From positions 5,208,001-5,272,000 of the forward strand of contig NC_018581.1 of NCBI RefSeq assembly GCF_000143885.2: DNA of 64,000 nt, read 5' to 3'. Of this stretch, positions 44,576 through 52,947 are shown one piece after another. Source of the stretch: Gordonia sp. KTR9 (lineage in GTDB: Bacteria; Actinomycetota; Actinomycetes; Mycobacteriales; Mycobacteriaceae). The notes under the pieces were generated by a model that saw nothing but the letters and a program-made list of their open reading frames with translations, ran no database searches and was not told the origin of the DNA. Positions within the stretch are counted from its first letter, which is position 1; each line of letters starts with the position of its first letter. The position numbers and the translations under genes were made by a program.

Positions 44576-46065
44576 GCGCCTTCACCGACCGCATGCGGGC
44601 CATCCGATCTGCGCCCACCGGCAAGAAGGTCGCCGCGCTCTTCGACTACGACGGCACCTTGATCGAAGGGTTCTCCGCGGCGGCCATCATGCGAGCACGG
44701 TTGCGCAGCATGGAATTCGGTTTCGGTGAGCTCACCGACTTCCTGCTGATCGGCTTGCGCGGTGTCGTCTCCGAACAGGACTACGCGGAAGTACTCGACG
44801 CCACGCGCCCGACCTTCGCCGGCAAGACGTACGCCGAGCTGATCGAGTTCGGCGAACACCTCTTCAAATACGAGACGGCAGCCAAGTTGCGGCCACAGAT
44901 GTGGCAGATCCTGCGCGCGCACCGGGAGATGGGACACACCATCGTGATCGCGTCGTCGGCGACCCGATTCCAGATCGAACCCATCGCGCGGGAGATCGAG
45001 GCCGACTTCGCGCTCGCCACCGACGTCGAGGTCGTCGACGGGGTGGTCACCGGCAACATCCGGGGCCGACCGCTCTGGGGACCCGGAAAGGCCGCCGCGG
45101 TGCGGACTCTCGCGCGCGAGCACGGTATCGATCTGACCGCCTCGTTCGCCTACAGCGACGGCAACGAGGACATCCCCTACCTCGAGTCCGTGGGCAACCC
45201 GGCAGCGGTGTCTCCTCGTCGAATCCTCCGGGCGGAGGCCGAATCCCGCGGCTGGCCGATCATCGACCTGAAGAATCCCACGTACAACCGGCTCGGGATG
45301 CTGGCCAGAACCGGCGCCTTCTACAGTTCCTTTCTCGCATCCGCCGCGGTGGGTGTCACCACCGGGCTCGTCCGACGCGATCCCCACGCACTCGTCGAGG
45401 CCCTGCCGACCGGCACCGACGTCGGGCTGTCACTGGCCGGAATCCACGTGCAGGTCCTCGAGGGCGGCGAGTACCTCACGTCGGCACGCCCGTGCGTGTT
45501 CCTGTTCAACCACCAGTCGAAGCTCGACCTGCCGGTGATGATCAACCTGGTCCGGTCCGAGGCCACCGGGGTCGCCAAGAAGGAGGTGCAGCGGGTCCCG
45601 GTGGTCGGTCTGATCCTGCAGCAGGCCGGGCTCGTGTTCATCGATCGCGCCGACCCGGGCCGCGCGATCGAACAACTGGCGCCCGCGGTGAAAGCGCTAC
45701 GGGACGAGGGGATGTCGCTGGTGGTCGCACCCGAGGGCACCCGGTCGCCCACCCCACGGGTGGGCCGGTTCAAGAAGGGGCCCTTCCACATCGCCATGCA
45801 GGCCGGTGTTCCCGTCGTACCGGTGGTCCTGCGGAACACCGGCGAGTTGATGTGGCGCGGAGCGCAACTCATCCGTCCGGGAACCGTCGAGGTGATGGTC
45901 CTGCCGCCGGTGGACACGAGCACCTGGTCACCAGAGGAGATCGGCGCCCGCGCCGAAGAGGTTCGGCAGATGTACGTCAGCGCCCTGGCCGACTGGCCGC
46001 TGGACTTCTTCGCCGACGACGACGTCCGGCCACCGGTCGAGGTTCCCGAGGAGAGGCAACTGTGA
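44572..46065 (+). CDS. plsC: HAD-IB phosphatase / 1-acylglycerol-3-phosphate acyltransferase fusion
   Basis: A 497-residue fusion. Residues 1-225 are a HAD-IB phosphatase: LFDYDGTL (nucleophile Asp near 24), SSAT, and YSDGNEDIPYLESVG. Residues about 245-497 are PlsC: NHQSKLDLP near 312 (HxxxxD), VFIDR, VAPEGTRSPTP and GVPVVPVVLRN. The enzyme can add the second acyl group to give phosphatidate; the phosphatase half may act on phosphoserine-like or lipid-phosphate substrates, which is unresolved in the mycobacterial homologue. It overlaps plsB by four bases upstream and the acyltransferase gene by four bases downstream, so all three are coupled. Confidence 0.94.
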   Translation: MSAFTDRMRAIRSAPTGKKVAALFDYDGTLIEGFSAAAIMRARLRSMEFGFGELTDFLLIGLRGVVSEQDYAEVLDATRPTFAGKTYAELIEFGEHLFKYETAAKLRPQMWQILRAHREMGHTIVIASSATRFQIEPIAREIEADFALATDVEVVDGVVTGNIRGRPLWGPGKAAAVRTLAREHGIDLTASFAYSDGNEDIPYLESVGNPAAVSPRRILRAEAESRGWPIIDLKNPTYNRLGMLARTGAFYSSFLASAAVGVTTGLVRRDPHALVEALPTGTDVGLSLAGIHVQVLEGGEYLTSARPCVFLFNHQSKLDLPVMINLVRSEATGVAKKEVQRVPVVGLILQQAGLVFIDRADPGRAIEQLAPAVKALRDEGMSLVVAPEGTRSPTPRVGRFKKGPFHIAMQAGVPVVPVVLRNTGELMWRGAQLIRPGTVEVMVLPPVDTSTWSPEEIGARAEEVRQMYVSALADWPLDFFADDDVRPPVEVPEERQL

Positions 46066-47516
46066 GCGACGAGACCGACCTGACCGATGGGGTGGACCGG
46101 CCGCTGGACTGGGCCAACGAGCCGCACATGAGCTCGGTGGACACCATCATGTGGCGCGGCGACACCGACCGGCGGATGCGCGGGACGATCTGCATGCTCG
46201 AGGTGTACGACTGCGCCCCGGACTGGGACCGGCTCGTGGCCGCCCACGAATGGGGTAGCCGGATGGCACCGCGATTCCGGCAGCGCGTCGTCGACTCGCC
46301 GTTCGGCACCGGAACGCCGAGCTGGGCGGTCGACCCGGACTTCGACCTGCACTACCACCTGCGCCGAATCCGGTTGGGCGGCAACGGCAGCATGCGCGAG
46401 CTGCTCGTCACGTGTGAGCAGCTCGCGATGACCGCCCTCGACGCCGCCCGGCCGCCGTGGGAGGGCACGCTGATCGAAGGCCTCCCCGACGGCAAGGCGG
46501 CGTACTTCCTCAAGGCCCACCACGCCCTGACCGACGGCATGGGCGCCATCATCGGACTCGCACAGCTGCATTCGCCCACGCGCGAGCACAACCCGGGCAA
46601 ACCGCAACCACCGAGTCCCGACCCGGTGAACATCACCTCCCTCGACCTGCTACGCCGGCAGGTGGGCGAGGAGATCCGGCGAATCCCGCACCGCGTGGAC
46701 ACCACCTTCCGCGGCGTACGCGCCCTGGCCCACCCTCGGCGAGCACTGAGTTCTGTTCTGCGATACGGGCGCTCGGTTCCGCGGGTCGCGGGTCTGGTCA
46801 GTCCACCCGGTTCCCCGCTGCTCGCGCACCGGAGCCTGTCGTGGCGTTTCAGCGCCTTCGAGGTCCCGTTCACCGACCTCAAGGCGGCCGCGACGGCGAC
46901 CCATGCGTCGATCAACGACATCTACCTGGCCGGGCTCGTCGGCGGTTTCCGCCTCTATCACGAGAAGATGTGCACCCCGATCGAGACGATGCCGGTCGCG
47001 ATCCCGATCTCGGTGCGCCGTCCGGAGGATCCGGCCGGCGGAAACCGCATCGCGGTGGGTCGACTGGCCGGACCGGTCGGGATCACCGACCCGTTCGAGC
47101 GCGTGCTCACCATCCGCGAACAGGTGCGCGTCGCCAGGCACGAACCGGCGGTCGACATCTTCAACACCCTCGGTTCGGTGATGGCCTGGCTCCCCGGTTC
47201 GGTCCTCATGCAGTTCAGCGGGACGACCAGCCAGAACGATCTCCAGGCGAGCAACGTGCCGGGCATCCCGTGGGACACCTACGTGGCCGGCGCCAAGGTC
47301 GAGCGGATGTTTCCCTTCGGCCCGCTCCCCGGTTGCGCGATGATGGCGACGATGATCACCCACAACGGAACAGCCTGTCTCGGAATCAATTCCGATGGTG
47401 CCGCGGTCACCGACCTCGAGCTGTTCGCGGACTGCCTCGTCGCCGGTTTCGGTGAGGTGCTCGCGCTGGCGGCCGACGACGAGGTGGTGCCGGGGGTTCT
47501 GCGGCGGGTGGTGTAG
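46062..47516 (+). CDS. Wax ester synthase / diacylglycerol acyltransferase (WS/DGAT, Tgs family)
   Basis: A 484-residue acyl-CoA:diacylglycerol acyltransferase of the WES family. The catalytic HHxxxDG is HHALTDG near residue 153. The C-terminal domain has the conserved PISVRRPEDPAGGN and SNVPGIPW segments. It makes triacylglycerol or wax esters for storage. The GTG start overlaps the plsC stop (GTGA). With plsB and plsC it forms a complete route from glycerol-3-phosphate to phosphatidate and, given a phosphatase, to triacylglycerol. It converges with a GntR gene. Confidence 0.95.
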   Translation: MSDETDLTDGVDRPLDWANEPHMSSVDTIMWRGDTDRRMRGTICMLEVYDCAPDWDRLVAAHEWGSRMAPRFRQRVVDSPFGTGTPSWAVDPDFDLHYHLRRIRLGGNGSMRELLVTCEQLAMTALDAARPPWEGTLIEGLPDGKAAYFLKAHHALTDGMGAIIGLAQLHSPTREHNPGKPQPPSPDPVNITSLDLLRRQVGEEIRRIPHRVDTTFRGVRALAHPRRALSSVLRYGRSVPRVAGLVSPPGSPLLAHRSLSWRFSAFEVPFTDLKAAATATHASINDIYLAGLVGGFRLYHEKMCTPIETMPVAIPISVRRPEDPAGGNRIAVGRLAGPVGITDPFERVLTIREQVRVARHEPAVDIFNTLGSVMAWLPGSVLMQFSGTTSQNDLQASNVPGIPWDTYVAGAKVERMFPFGPLPGCAMMATMITHNGTACLGINSDGAAVTDLELFADCLVAGFGEVLALAADDEVVPGVLRRVV

Positions 47517-47523
47517 CCGACGC

Positions 47524-48273
47524 TCAGATCCGCCACTGCACGGGCCGGGAGATGATGTCGCGGAGCCGGCGGCGGTAGTACCGCGCGGATTCCTGGTTGA
47601 AGAAGTCCATCGCCGCCGCGGTCGCCTCGACATCGCGAGCGCGCATCGCGTCGAGGACGTCCTGCTGGAGTTCGTAGGCCGCGCGCCGCGTCGCGAGGGG
47701 ATGCTCCACGGGTTCGGCGTCGCGGACGAGCAGCCACAACGTCTCCATCACCACGCGCAACGCGGGATTACCCGCCGCCTCGTACACCCCCCGCTGGAAT
47801 GCGGCGTTGCTCTCCTGGAAGCTGGCGTGGTCCTCCAGATGATCCCGCATCCGGTCCAGAGCCGACTGCATCGACTCGACCTGCTCGTCGGTGACGTTCT
47901 GCGCGGCTGCCCGGGCCACCATCGGCTCGAGCATCAGACGGACATCGATGACGTCACTGATGTTCGCGCCGTTGATCTGGAGGAAGAGCTTCATGATGTT
48001 GCCGAGCGAATCGAGTTCGGGCCGTTTGGCTATCGGTCCGCCGCCGATTCCGGCCTTGATCGTCACGAGGTCGCGGCTCTCGAGGAGACGCAGCGCCTCG
48101 CGCACGGTCGTGCGGGCCACGCCGTACTCGCTGACCATCTCTTTCTCGGTCGGGAGGCGCTGGCCCTCGACGATGCCGCCGCCGAGGATCTCCTCGGCCA
48201 CCATGTTGGCCACCCGCGCAGACATCTTCTGCCCGCGCGGCCGCCGGGTGGCGGGCTTGTCGGCGACGGTCAT
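47524..48273 (-). CDS. GntR/FadR-subfamily transcriptional regulator
   Basis: A 249-residue regulator. The N-terminal winged helix has GGGIVEGQRLPTEKEMVSEYGVARTTVREALRLLE. The C-terminal FCD domain is all-helical, with RLMLEPMVARAAA and the later His-containing helices that bind metal and carboxylate ligands. It is divergent from the alcohol dehydrogenase across 332 bases and so may control it; a palindrome in the promoter region is described separately. The effector is unknown. Confidence 0.92.
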   Translation of the reverse strand: MTVADKPATRRPRGQKMSARVANMVAEEILGGGIVEGQRLPTEKEMVSEYGVARTTVREALRLLESRDLVTIKAGIGGGPIAKRPELDSLGNIMKLFLQINGANISDVIDVRLMLEPMVARAAAQNVTDEQVESMQSALDRMRDHLEDHASFQESNAAFQRGVYEAAGNPALRVVMETLWLLVRDAEPVEHPLATRRAAYELQQDVLDAMRARDVEATAAAMDFFNQESARYYRRRLRDIISRPVQWRI

Positions 48274-48605
48274 GCGGCTCCCGGGGTCGGCTGATCGGTC
48301 GGTGCCGACACCTTACCCGCCCGAACCTGCCGTCGAACTGCGATCGGGACCTGTCATCGTCGTCGAACGGGCGGTTGCGAGAGATGAACGGTCACTCTCC
48401 GAGCATCCCCGGTTCCCGGATCGCCACGGAGCCGAAGGTCGCCGACCCGGCCGGGAGCTGACAGCTCCGACCCTATGATCGATTGACGACCACCCGTCGA
48501 ACGCCCCTGGTGCTGTCGACACCGGCCCGCCGGAGGGAACCCCCTCGCAAGCGAGTCGGGCCGCTGCGGGGCCCAACTCGTCCCGCCCACAGAAGGAGAC
48601 TCGTC
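48274..48605. other. Divergent region between GntR and alcohol dehydrogenase
   Basis: 332 bases without a gene. It holds a palindrome and -10 at 48454-48479. Near the ADH start the sequence is GC-rich, with AAGGAG nine bases before the ATG. Confidence 0.6.
48454..48479 (+). promoter_or_regulatory. Palindrome plus -10 element upstream of the alcohol dehydrogenase
   Basis: GGAGCT-gac-AGCTCC (48454-48468) is followed after five bases by TATGAT (48474-48479), a good -10. The palindrome would overlap the spacer of this promoter, a position suited to repression by the divergent GntR protein. The transcript would have a leader of about 120 bases. Confidence 0.45.
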
Positions 48606-49709
48606 ATGAAAGCTGCTGTCTGGGAGGGAAGTACACCGAGACTCGCTGTCGAGGAGATCCCCCGCCCGACGCCCCGTCGTGGCGAGATCCTGCTCAAGGT
48701 CACGGCGTGCGGGGTCTGTCACACCGACCTGCACGTGCTGAAGTCCGAGGTCGCCTTCCCTGCGCCGGCGGTCCTCGGCCACGAGGTCTCCGGCGTGGTC
48801 GAGCAGCTCGGCGAGGGTGTCGACACCCTCGCCGTGGGCGATCGGGTCGTGTGCAGTTTCATCATGCCGTGCGGCGAATGCCGCCACTGCGCGCGCGGGT
48901 TGGACGATCTGTGCGAGAAGTTCTTCGCGCACAACCGACTCAAAGGCACGCTCTACGACGGCGAGACCCGTCTGGCCCGCGCGGACGGCAGCCCGCTCGC
49001 CATGTACTCGATGGGCGGACTCGCAGAATACTGTGTCGTCCCTGCCTCGGACGCGTTCGTCGTCCCCGACGGAGTGGGGCTGGGCGAGGTGTCCATCCTC
49101 GGTTGCAGTTCGTTCACCGCGCTCGGTGCGGTGAACAACGCCGAACTGCGGCTCGCCGATCGCATCGCCGTCGTCGCGGCGGGCGGCGTCGGGTCGTCGA
49201 TCGTCCAGTTCGCCGCGGCAGCCGGGGTCGCCCAGATCATCGCCATCGACGTGAACGACGACAAGCTCCGGGCGGTGGCGGAACTCGGTGCGACGCATAC
49301 CGTCAACTCCCGCGACACCGACGTCGTCGCCGAGGTCCGGGCACTGACCGGCGGCCACGGCGTCGACGTCGCCTTCGAGGCCCTGGGACATCCGAGCACC
49401 TTCGCCACCGCGCTCGACATCCTCGACGACGGCGGCCGCGCCGTGGTCGTCGGCATTGCACCGGCCGGCACGCCCGGCGAACTCGACCTGGCCCGCCTCG
49501 TACGCCGCAGCCTCCAGATCCGCGGCTCCTACGGCGCGAAAGCCCGACGCGACATGCCGGCGCTGCTGCGCATGGTCGCCGGGGGGATCGTGGAGCCGGA
49601 ACGGGTGATCACCCGCCGCTATCGTCTCGAGGACGTCGACGACGCCTATCAGGCCCTCGCCCGCGGCGAGATCATCGGCCGGGCGATCATCGAGATGGGC
49701 TCCGAATGA
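48606..49709 (+). CDS. Zinc-dependent alcohol dehydrogenase
   Basis: A 367-residue medium-chain dehydrogenase. The catalytic zinc ligands are in CGVCHTD and GHEVSG, and four structural zinc cysteines in CGECRHCARGLDDLC. The NAD(P)-binding AAGGVGSS motif is near residue 198. AAGGAG precedes the ATG at 48606. The longer upstream frame reads through the promoter and is rejected. Likely NAD-dependent oxidation of alcohols or related compounds; the exact substrate is unknown. Divergent from GntR. Confidence 0.95.
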   Translation: MKAAVWEGSTPRLAVEEIPRPTPRRGEILLKVTACGVCHTDLHVLKSEVAFPAPAVLGHEVSGVVEQLGEGVDTLAVGDRVVCSFIMPCGECRHCARGLDDLCEKFFAHNRLKGTLYDGETRLARADGSPLAMYSMGGLAEYCVVPASDAFVVPDGVGLGEVSILGCSSFTALGAVNNAELRLADRIAVVAAGGVGSSIVQFAAAAGVAQIIAIDVNDDKLRAVAELGATHTVNSRDTDVVAEVRALTGGHGVDVAFEALGHPSTFATALDILDDGGRAVVVGIAPAGTPGELDLARLVRRSLQIRGSYGAKARRDMPALLRMVAGGIVEPERVITRRYRLEDVDDAYQALARGEIIGRAIIEMGSE

Positions 49710-49716
49710 CGGCACC

Positions 49717-49914
49717 ATGGTCATCATGCTCGTCCTCGTCCTGATGGTCGGGACCGCCGCATCGGTGTGCGCGCTGATCGCTGCGTACGCCTATCTGCGG
49801 CCCGGCGACGACCATCTGCACGCCGAACGACTGGCCCGGCGCTGGCTGGTCGCTACCGCGGTCCTCGGGTTGACGGCCCTGTGCCTGCGATTCGGATGGG
49901 TGCTGCTGAGCTGA
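49717..49914 (+). CDS. Small two-span membrane protein
   Basis: A 65-residue open frame seven bases after the alcohol-dehydrogenase stop. Residues 2-25 and 43-62 are hydrophobic (VIMLVLVLMVGTAASVCALIAA; WLVATAVLGLTALCLRFGW), separated by a charged loop, as expected for a hairpin membrane protein. No ribosome-binding site is obvious and no family is recognised. It may be a real co-transcribed small gene. A large hydrophobic frame by chance is less likely but possible. Confidence 0.45.
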   Translation: MVIMLVLVLMVGTAASVCALIAAYAYLRPGDDHLHAERLARRWLVATAVLGLTALCLRFGWVLLS

Positions 49915-49992
49915 GGTCAGCGCCGGCCTCCCAGCAGAGTGCGGGATGGGTACCGGAAACCGGCACTCAGGCCGCACTCTGCGGATGCTTCG

Positions 49993-51030
49993 TCAGCGGT
50001 CGGCGCCCGCCGATGCTCCGACCAGGTCGGCGTCGTCGGTTGCCCGATCAGGAGCGTCGTCGGGCCGTGACCGCGCCACTCGGATCAGCAGTAGTGCCAG
50101 CAGGATCGCACCCACCGCCGAACCGGCGACGACCGCCCAACCGACGCGTTCGGCGACACTCCCGACGGACTCGTTCGACGCCTGGGGCGCGGTGTCGTCG
50201 GTCGCTACGGGCGTCAGGTTCGTCGACGCGTTGTCGAGGTCGTCGTTGATCGAGTTGAGGACACCCTGAAGCTGTTTCACCCCGGCGTTCACCTTGTCGG
50301 TGGCACTCAGCGTGTCCTCCCGCGCGGATGCGAGGCGGTTCAGACCCGTGGAGAGCTGGCCGGCCGCGGTCTGTGCTTGGGAGATCGCGGAGTCGATGCC
50401 GGCGGCGGCGGATTCGAGAGACTTCCGCATGGTCGCCAACTCGCCTTGCAGCGAGTCGAGGGAGCCGAGCTGCTTGCTGATCTCGCGACTCGAACCCTGG
50501 AGAGCGCGCAGCCGGTCGAGGGCGTCCGCCGACCCGGGGGTCCGCGCGGTCTCGAGGTAACCGATCAACGGTGTCACGAGTGAATCGAGTTGCGTGACGG
50601 AGTTCGACAGGGCGGACGCCTGCCCGAGCACGGCCGACACCGCGAGCGCACCGTCGTTGACCTGTCGTGTCGCCGACGAGACGTCGGGCGCGTTGCCCAG
50701 ACCGCGGACGAGCTGATCCGACGCCGAAGCGGCGGTGTCGACGGCGTCGAACATGTCGCGCGCGCTCGCCGTCGCGGTGGCGATGCCTCCGGTCGCGCTG
50801 TTCAGGCCCGCGGACATCAGCTGGAACATCATCTTGGCCGACGACACGGAGTCGCCTGCCGCGTCGATCTGCTCAGCCGGTGGTCTGGTGTCCTCGGCGT
50901 CCGCCGAGTCCGTGGGCAGCACCAGGTAGACGACCCCGCCGACCAACAGTGCAGCCAGCAGCACCGCAAGCGCACCCGCCGGCACCATCGACGCCGGGAT
51001 ACGTTTGCTCACAACAGTTTTCACACTCAC
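49993..51030 (-). CDS. Membrane-anchored helical protein of unknown function
   Basis: About 345 residues. A single N-terminal span (MVPAGALAVLLAALLVGGVVYLVLP), a 260-residue Ala/Ser/Leu/Asp-rich region with heptad-like spacing (for example QLDSLVTPLIGYLETA, LNRLASAREDTLSATDKVNAGVKQLQGVLNSI) that should form long helices or coiled coils, and a C-terminal span (VVAGSAVGAILLALLLIRVA). The arrangement recalls the YhgE/Pip-like and MCE-associated envelope proteins but no family is certain. The start is one of several GTG codons. Monocistronic. Confidence 0.65.
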   Translation of the reverse strand: MSVKTVVSKRIPASMVPAGALAVLLAALLVGGVVYLVLPTDSADAEDTRPPAEQIDAAGDSVSSAKMMFQLMSAGLNSATGGIATATASARDMFDAVDTAASASDQLVRGLGNAPDVSSATRQVNDGALAVSAVLGQASALSNSVTQLDSLVTPLIGYLETARTPGSADALDRLRALQGSSREISKQLGSLDSLQGELATMRKSLESAAAGIDSAISQAQTAAGQLSTGLNRLASAREDTLSATDKVNAGVKQLQGVLNSINDDLDNASTNLTPVATDDTAPQASNESVGSVAERVGWAVVAGSAVGAILLALLLIRVARSRPDDAPDRATDDADLVGASAGADR

Positions 51031-51331
51031 AACGCCAGCCGATCCGAACTCCACCACGACTCTCGCGGACACGTCCCGGACGCACGCTACCGGGCCGGCG
51101 GACGACTTCTCCCATCGAGAAGCACCCGGCGGCGCGATTATCAGCGAGTTCTCACCCCACACTCAGGGATGCGACGAACTACCCGCGCGCCATGGGTTCA
51201 CGAGTCGCTCGACGTCGCGAAGGTGTTCACCGCTCCCGATGTCCTTCGACGTGCATGGCGCGCGGGGCTCGATCGAACCACAAACGCCGAATCACGTTGT
51301 GGCGGTGTGCATCTGATGCAGCGGTTGCCTT
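51031..51331. other. Intergenic region without recognised features
   Basis: 301 bases between the helical membrane protein (upstream side) and the SDR gene end. I see no gene, strong hairpin or promoter in it. Confidence 0.5.
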
Positions 51332-52072
51332 CTAGCCCGCCGAGCGGCCGCCGTCGACCAGCCACACCTGACCCGTCACATGCGACGCCTGCTCGTTGTC
51401 GGCGAGGAAAGCCACGACGTTGGCGACCTCCTCCGGTCGTCCCAGCCGCCCCTGCGGAACCTGCGACTCGAGTACCTCGACCAACTCACGCGGGGCATCG
51501 GCGATGATCGGGGTGCCGATGACGCCGGGGCCGACCGCATTGATGCGAATGCCCTGCTGGGCATATTCGAGCGCAGCGGTGCGAGTGAGCATCACGTCGC
51601 CGCCTTTCGACGCGATATAGGCGATCGACTGCGGTGTACCCCGAAAACCGCCGATGGACGCGGTGTTGACGATCGCACCGCCGCCGCTGGCGAGCATGAG
51701 GCGGATGCCTGCTTGCAGCACAAGGAACTGCCCGCGCAGGTTGACCGCGATCACCTTGTCGAAGACATCGACGGGGTACTCGTGGGTCAAGAAGGTGGGG
51801 CCGCCGATACCGGCGTTGTTCGCGAGGATGTCGAGGCCACCGTATTCAGATTGGATCCACTCCTCGGTGCGCACAACGTCGGCTGCGTCGGAGACATCAA
51901 GATGACGGGCGACCGCCCGCTCTCCGAGCTCGGCCGCCAGGTCGTCACGGGTGTCGGAGACGTCCGCGACGATCACTGTCGCGCCATCGGCATGGAGTCG
52001 ACGCGCAATCGCGGCGCCGATGCCCGAAGCCGCGCCGGTTACCAAAGCTGTCTTGCCCTCGAATCGCGTCAT
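51332..52072 (-). CDS. SDR family oxidoreductase (FabG-like)
   Basis: A 246-residue classical SDR: TGAASGIG (cofactor), NNAG, NTASIGG (Ser), YIASK (Tyr/Lys) and PGVIGTPI. The fold is that of 3-oxoacyl-ACP reductases and 3-hydroxysteroid/alcohol dehydrogenases. The MTRFEGKTALVTG start has GAAAGGGG eight bases upstream; a start ten codons earlier lies inside the operator region. It is divergent from a TetR gene, with a consensus -10 TATAAT (reverse of 52114-52119) and a shared operator, so its expression is very likely TetR-controlled. Confidence 0.93.
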   Translation of the reverse strand: MTRFEGKTALVTGAASGIGAAIARRLHADGATVIVADVSDTRDDLAAELGERAVARHLDVSDAADVVRTEEWIQSEYGGLDILANNAGIGGPTFLTHEYPVDVFDKVIAVNLRGQFLVLQAGIRLMLASGGGAIVNTASIGGFRGTPQSIAYIASKGGDVMLTRTAALEYAQQGIRINAVGPGVIGTPIIADAPRELVEVLESQVPQGRLGRPEEVANVVAFLADNEQASHVTGQVWLVDGGRSAG

Positions 52073-52113
52073 CGCCGACGCCCCTTTCCGGTTTTCGTGC
52101 AAAGATATAGATC

Positions 52114-52138
52114 ATTATATTCTGACAGGTGTCAGAAT
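52114..52138. promoter_or_regulatory. Divergent promoter with a perfect TetR-type operator
   Basis: ATTCTGACA-gg-TGTCAGAAT (52119-52138) is a perfect nine-base inverted repeat. The -10 boxes of the two divergent genes overlap its edge: TATAAT on the minus strand (52114-52119) for the SDR, and TATATT on the plus strand (52116-52121) for TetR. A repressor bound here would block both promoters. The flank is unusually AT-rich for this window. Confidence 0.8.
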
Positions 52139-52163
52139 CTACTGGAGAAACGAGTTCGACGCT

Positions 52164-52772
52164 GTGACCTCGCTCCCACCGCCGGCCGCAACGCGCCGCG
52201 CGGACCCACGTTCACCGCGCACCATCGCGGCGTTGCGGTCAGGTGTCCGGTTGGCGCTGGCCCAGGATCCGCCGGATCTGAGTGCCGCCCACATCTGCCG
52301 ACTCGCCGGCGTGAACCGCACGAGCTTCTATACGCACTTCGCCTCTGTGTCGGATCTTCTGGTCTCGACGATGACCACAGAGATCGTGGACATGCTGCGG
52401 CTCCCCCCGGCGCAGACGGATCGCAGCGACAGTGAGGAGGTGGCCGCCTTCGAGCAGATTGCCCGGCCATCGTTCACCCGCATGGCCGCCGACCGGTCAC
52501 TGTTTCGGGCCGCGTTCGCCTCTCCTGAGTCCGGCCGCCTTCGCAGCGCCCTGCGCGATGCGGTCTCCGAGCAGGTGGCGAGGATGATCGACCGGTGGGA
52601 GGCCGAAGGACGGATCCCGACCGTCGATCGGGACGTCGTACTCGCCTACAGCGCAAGCGGATTCGTCGGCGTTCTGGAAGCGTGGTGTGAGGCGGCCGAG
52701 GAGGACGCCGATCCCGACCGGTGGGTGCGCGGACTCGAGCAGACGATTCCGGCATGGTGGCCGAATGTCTAG
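52164..52772 (+). CDS. TetR-family transcriptional regulator
   Basis: About 202 residues with a GTG start. The helix-turn-helix is LSAAHICRLAGVNRTSFYTHFASVSDLL at about residues 40-67; the recognition helix NRTSFYTHF is close to the TetR consensus. The C-terminal domain is a small ligand-binding bundle (PSFTRMAADRSLFRAAF). It is transcribed divergently from the FabG-like SDR with a perfect operator between them, the classic TetR arrangement. The longer upstream frame overlaps the SDR and is rejected. Confidence 0.9.
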   Translation: MTSLPPPAATRRADPRSPRTIAALRSGVRLALAQDPPDLSAAHICRLAGVNRTSFYTHFASVSDLLVSTMTTEIVDMLRLPPAQTDRSDSEEVAAFEQIARPSFTRMAADRSLFRAAFASPESGRLRSALRDAVSEQVARMIDRWEAEGRIPTVDRDVVLAYSASGFVGVLEAWCEAAEEDADPDRWVRGLEQTIPAWWPNV

Positions 52773-52947
52773 ACGGCGCTTCTCCGGGTCGAGGCCACCG
52801 TTCGACTCCTTCCCGAGTTGGGTTGTCGCCGACGTCCGTGCTGTTCGTTCAGTCGTGAAGCCTGACCATGTAGCGAGGCCCGATGCCAACCCCAACGACG
52901 GCCCCTCGGGCACGTAGTCCTCGAGCTCGGGCTCTCTCTCTCGCTCG

